Of a stretch of 20,767 nt of DNA, positions 18,794 through 20,767 are shown piece after piece. Source of the stretch: QHWT01 sp046726015 (GTDB lineage: Bacteria > Acidobacteriota > Vicinamibacteria > Vicinamibacterales > 2-12-FULL-66-21); NCBI GenBank assembly GCA_046726015.1, contig JBKOZS010000297.1, positions 1-20,767 on the forward strand, read 5' to 3'. A program made the position numbers and the translations under genes. The notes under the pieces were generated by a model. It ran no database searches, was not told the origin of the DNA, and saw only the letters and a program-made list of their open reading frames with translations. Numbering within the stretch: the stretch's first letter is position 1; each line of letters starts with the position of its first letter.

Positions 18794-18854
18794 CGAGGTT
18801 CGAGGTTCGAGGTTCGAGGTTCGAGGTTCGAGGTTCGAGGTTCGAGGTTCGAGG
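18794..18854. repeat. Tandem heptamer array (CGAGGTT, eight full copies plus a partial)
   Basis: Eight perfect back-to-back CGAGGTT units run from 18794 to 18849, followed by a partial CGAGG to 18854. A related GAGGTCAGATT lies about 15-20 bases on, as if the array had decayed on that side. It starts 22 bases after a stop codon between convergent genes. There are no spacers, so this is not a CRISPR array. Perfect identity of the units suggests recent slippage. Confidence 0.95.
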
Positions 18855-18952
18855 ACCGGGGGCCAAGTCCGAGGTCAGATTCCGTCCAACTCCGGAGGCC
18901 GGAGCGGGGCGACCGAATGCAGGTCACGCTGCAACCGCAGCATCAGGCTTGT

Positions 18953-18983
18953 GCCGGCGCTCCGCTTCCGGCCTCTTTTCTTT
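18953..18983 (+). terminator. Candidate rho-independent terminator of the EEP genes
   Basis: GCCGG and CCGGC form a 5-bp GC-only stem with a 10-base loop, followed at once by a T-rich run, CTCTTTTCTTTG. It lies about 180 bases beyond the last EEP stop, so the transcript would include the heptamer array. The stem is short, so confidence is limited. Confidence 0.35.
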
Positions 18984-18991
18984 GCGTGAAG

Positions 18992-20026
18992 TTACGCAGC
19001 GGCCGCGGAGCGTGGCTTCTGCGGCGGCGTTGCTCCAACGGCCTTCCGTCGCCGTTCCAGCTGTCGGGCGCTAAAATATCCCGCAAAGTACGCCAGCATC
19101 ATCTGATGCCGAAACGCGTCCGCAGGACGAGCGCCAAGCCGGCTGCGCAGCCAGCCGATGCTATTCCGCAGTGCTGATCCATACATGTATCGCGGTACTC
19201 GCAGCACATGCGGCGTGCGCGTCAGGTCCACCCCCATGTCGGTCGTGGTCTGCATCCGCTCGAGCGCGGAACGCGACACGCCTTTGCCGAACCACCATTT
19301 TCGAAAGTATTCCGGCGTGAGGCGGCGCGCAGGGATGTGATGATCGACGCTCATGGCGGGCAGGTACACTCCACGAAAGCCGGCCGCGCGCGTCCGAATG
19401 AGGAACTCAGGCACTTCCTGTCCCAGGATGAGCCGTCCGCCGGTCCGGCCGAGGTCTGGCCGGAACGCGCCGGCGCGATCGAACACCGTACGCCGCACCG
19501 CCATGTTCGCCCCCAGCGGCACCCGCCGCGCGTCCTCGAACACGAACGATTCTGCGCCGTAGTCCTGGATGGCGATCGTTCCCCAGAGATCGCTACGTGA
19601 GAGATCGAGCCAGACTGGCGGGGGCACTTCCCAGATGGGCCGCACGGGTCCGCCTGCGTACGCAAGCGAATCATCGCGGTGGAGCAGCGCGTCGCACGCC
19701 GCGTCGAGCCATCCGTCCGCCACTCTCACATCATCGTCGGTGAAGGCGAGCACGCTCCCGGCCGCTGCGGAGATGCCCGTGTTGAGCGCGCTGGAGCGCC
19801 CCTGCGTCGCCTCAAAGAGGTAGCGAAGCGGAACCGGAAAGCCGGAGATGCGCTGTTCGACAACCGCACGCGTGTCATCGGTCGAATTGTTGTCGATAAC
19901 GATCACTTCCCAGCGCAGGCGTGGTGATATGCGCATGGACTTCAGCGAATCGATTGTTTCTCCGAGTAACGCCGCCCTGTTGTAGGTCGCGATCACCACC
20001 GTGCCATCGAGTGTCGAAGGGCTCAT
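18992..20026 (-). CDS. GT2 family glycosyltransferase
   Basis: A 344-residue GT-A fold transferase starting at ATG 20026, which overlaps the stop of the upstream gene by 4 bp (ATGA). GTVVIATYNRA at 8-18 is the nucleotide-binding first strand, VIDNNSTDDT at 44-52 the second, GRSSALNTGI near 76-85, and TDDDV at 96-100 is the metal-binding aspartate motif. Later parts VPLGANMAV, ILGQEVPEFLIR and VDHHIPARRLTPEYF match the acceptor half of GT2 proteins found in surface-polysaccharide loci. No long transmembrane segment is apparent. Donor and acceptor are unknown. With its upstream neighbour it appears to belong to another glycan operon on the minus strand. Its stop is 220 bp from the convergent EEP gene. 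Confidence 0.88.
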   Translation of the reverse strand: MSPSTLDGTVVIATYNRAALLGETIDSLKSMRISPRLRWEVIVIDNNSTDDTRAVVEQRISGFPVPLRYLFEATQGRSSALNTGISAAAGSVLAFTDDDVRVADGWLDAACDALLHRDDSLAYAGGPVRPIWEVPPPVWLDLSRSDLWGTIAIQDYGAESFVFEDARRVPLGANMAVRRTVFDRAGAFRPDLGRTGGRLILGQEVPEFLIRTRAAGFRGVYLPAMSVDHHIPARRLTPEYFRKWWFGKGVSRSALERMQTTTDMGVDLTRTPHVLRVPRYMYGSALRNSIGWLRSRLGARPADAFRHQMMLAYFAGYFSARQLERRRKAVGATPPQKPRSAAAA

Positions 20027-20767
20027 GCCGCGCCTCCACCGGCCGCCCGCGCCCGCTCCGTCGTTTCGACTTGCCACGCGCTCTTCATATCGAGCAGTTC
20101 GCCGATGACGGCAAGCGCGCGGGCCGTCGCGCTGCCGGCGCCATGGAACATCTGCTCCGCGATTTCACGGCGTTCTCTCGACAGGTGCTGCGGATTTGCG
20201 ATCGCCTCGCGTGCGGCGGCGGCGAGCGCGTCGGGTGTGCGGCAGACGACCGCAGCGCGGCGAAGCAGCGCGATCTTCTCGGGGTTAATGCGGGCGACGT
20301 GCCCCAGGTCCGGCGCGTCAAAGACCAGCAGAGGCCGATCGAGTACCAGGTACTCAAACCCGATCGTGCTGTGATCCGTCACCATGACGTCCGCTGCCGC
20401 GAGCAGCGGGGAACCGTCGGACTGTTCGACGAACCGGATCTGACCGGGAACCTCCAGCGCACGGAATCGCGCGCGCCAGTCGATGCCGGCGTTGTACCGC
20501 GGATCCGGATCGAGCGAGCGATCGTGAAGCTTGACGATGACGTTGAAACCGGCGGCGGCAAGGCTCCGGACGATCGCTTCTCCGGCGAGGTGCAAGGAGG
20601 ACGCTTCCGAGTAGGTCGGTCCATACAACGCTGTCGGCCGCGACGCGAGCAGGCCCAGCGACGCGCGAATCGCGGCGCCATCGAACCCACCGTTGGCCAG
20701 GCGATCCAGCTTCGGATACCCCACGAGGACGGCCTGGTTCGGCCCCACGATCCCCGCTGCCAGGTAG
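20023..20767 (-). CDS. CDP-glycerol glycerophosphotransferase-like protein (5' end missing)
   Basis: The gene runs off the right edge; 247 codons of its 3' part are visible. The frame is open to the edge, and the codons before the GTG at 20748 (YLAAGI) continue the protein naturally, so that GTG is internal. Visible family marks are VGYPKLDRL, YGPTYSEASSLHL, VIVKLHDRSLD and TDHSTIGFEYLVLDRPLLVFD, which match the C-terminal donor-binding part of the TagF/CDP-glycerol glycerophosphotransferase group. Classic members polymerise glycerol phosphate for teichoic acid; in Gram-negative-type genomes, relatives act in capsule and other surface glycan loci, often on other donors. It probably adds a phosphate-linked unit to a surface glycan. 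The GT2 gene follows with a 4-bp overlap. Confidence 0.82.
   Translation of the reverse strand, partial: YLAAGIVGPNQAVLVGYPKLDRLANGGFDGAAIRASLGLLASRPTALYGPTYSEASSLHLAGEAIVRSLAAAGFNVIVKLHDRSLDPDPRYNAGIDWRARFRALEVPGQIRFVEQSDGSPLLAAADVMVTDHSTIGFEYLVLDRPLLVFDAPDLGHVARINPEKIALLRRAAVVCRTPDALAAAAREAIANPQHLSRERREIAEQMFHGAGSATARALAVIGELLDMKSAWQVETTERARAAGGGAA

Larger units (their letters stand above)
18772..18991. other. Convergent non-coding spacer
   Basis: These 220 bp separate the last EEP gene from the convergent GT2 gene. No gene is seen. The spacer holds the heptamer array at 18794-18854, a small CTCCGG/CCGGAG hairpin at 18890-18904 and a candidate terminator at 18953-18983. Confidence 0.7.

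Noticed and set aside
18794..18854. Heptamer array considered as a CRISPR array
   Set aside because: Units are 7 bp with no spacers and no cas gene nearby.

Overview
The window is GC-rich bacterial DNA, densely coded and with short intergenic gaps. Domain content and style (secreted beta-sandwich plus nuclease-fold proteins, a large exopolysaccharide locus, a CGAGGTT heptamer array) resemble soil Acidobacteriota such as Vicinamibacteria. That assignment is an inference from gene content and composition; there is no rRNA or marker gene to confirm it.

Left edge (1-1063, + strand): the 3' end of a SET-domain lysine methyltransferase, then a small YqiA-like alpha/beta hydrolase whose tail overlaps the next, convergent gene by 53 bp.

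Centre (1011-14074, - strand): one tightly packed eight-gene polysaccharide operon. In transcription order it encodes a GT4 glycosyltransferase, a heparinase II/III-family protein, an AsnB-type amidotransferase, a second GT4 glycosyltransferase, two more AsnB-type amidotransferases, a third GT4 glycosyltransferase and an AlgD-like GDP-mannose 6-dehydrogenase. Two junctions are 4-bp ATGA overlaps and most other gaps are under 20 bp (the largest is 86 bp). Together they suggest synthesis and trimming of an exported, uronic-acid-containing and possibly amidated polysaccharide. The gene mix resembles exosortase (XrtA)-associated EPS loci, but no exosortase or PEP-CTERM protein is in view.

Divergent spacer (14075-14549): a non-coding region of about 475 bp with an AT-rich core. 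It carries repeated CTGAG-type motifs in both orientations and probably holds the promoters for both flanking operons.

Right centre (14550-18771, + strand): three consecutive paralogous genes for exported endonuclease/exonuclease/phosphatase (EEP)-fold enzymes. The first has one N-terminal beta-rich domain; the other two have a DNRLRE-type domain and a proline-rich linker. All keep the full set of recognisable catalytic residues. They could act on extracellular DNA or phosphoesters in the matrix, but their substrate is unknown.

Right edge (18772-20767): a 7-bp tandem repeat array and a candidate terminator lie in the convergent spacer. They are followed on the - strand by a GT2 glycosyltransferase and the 3' part of a CDP-glycerol glycerophosphotransferase-like gene that runs off the window. 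These look like part of a second surface-glycan operon.
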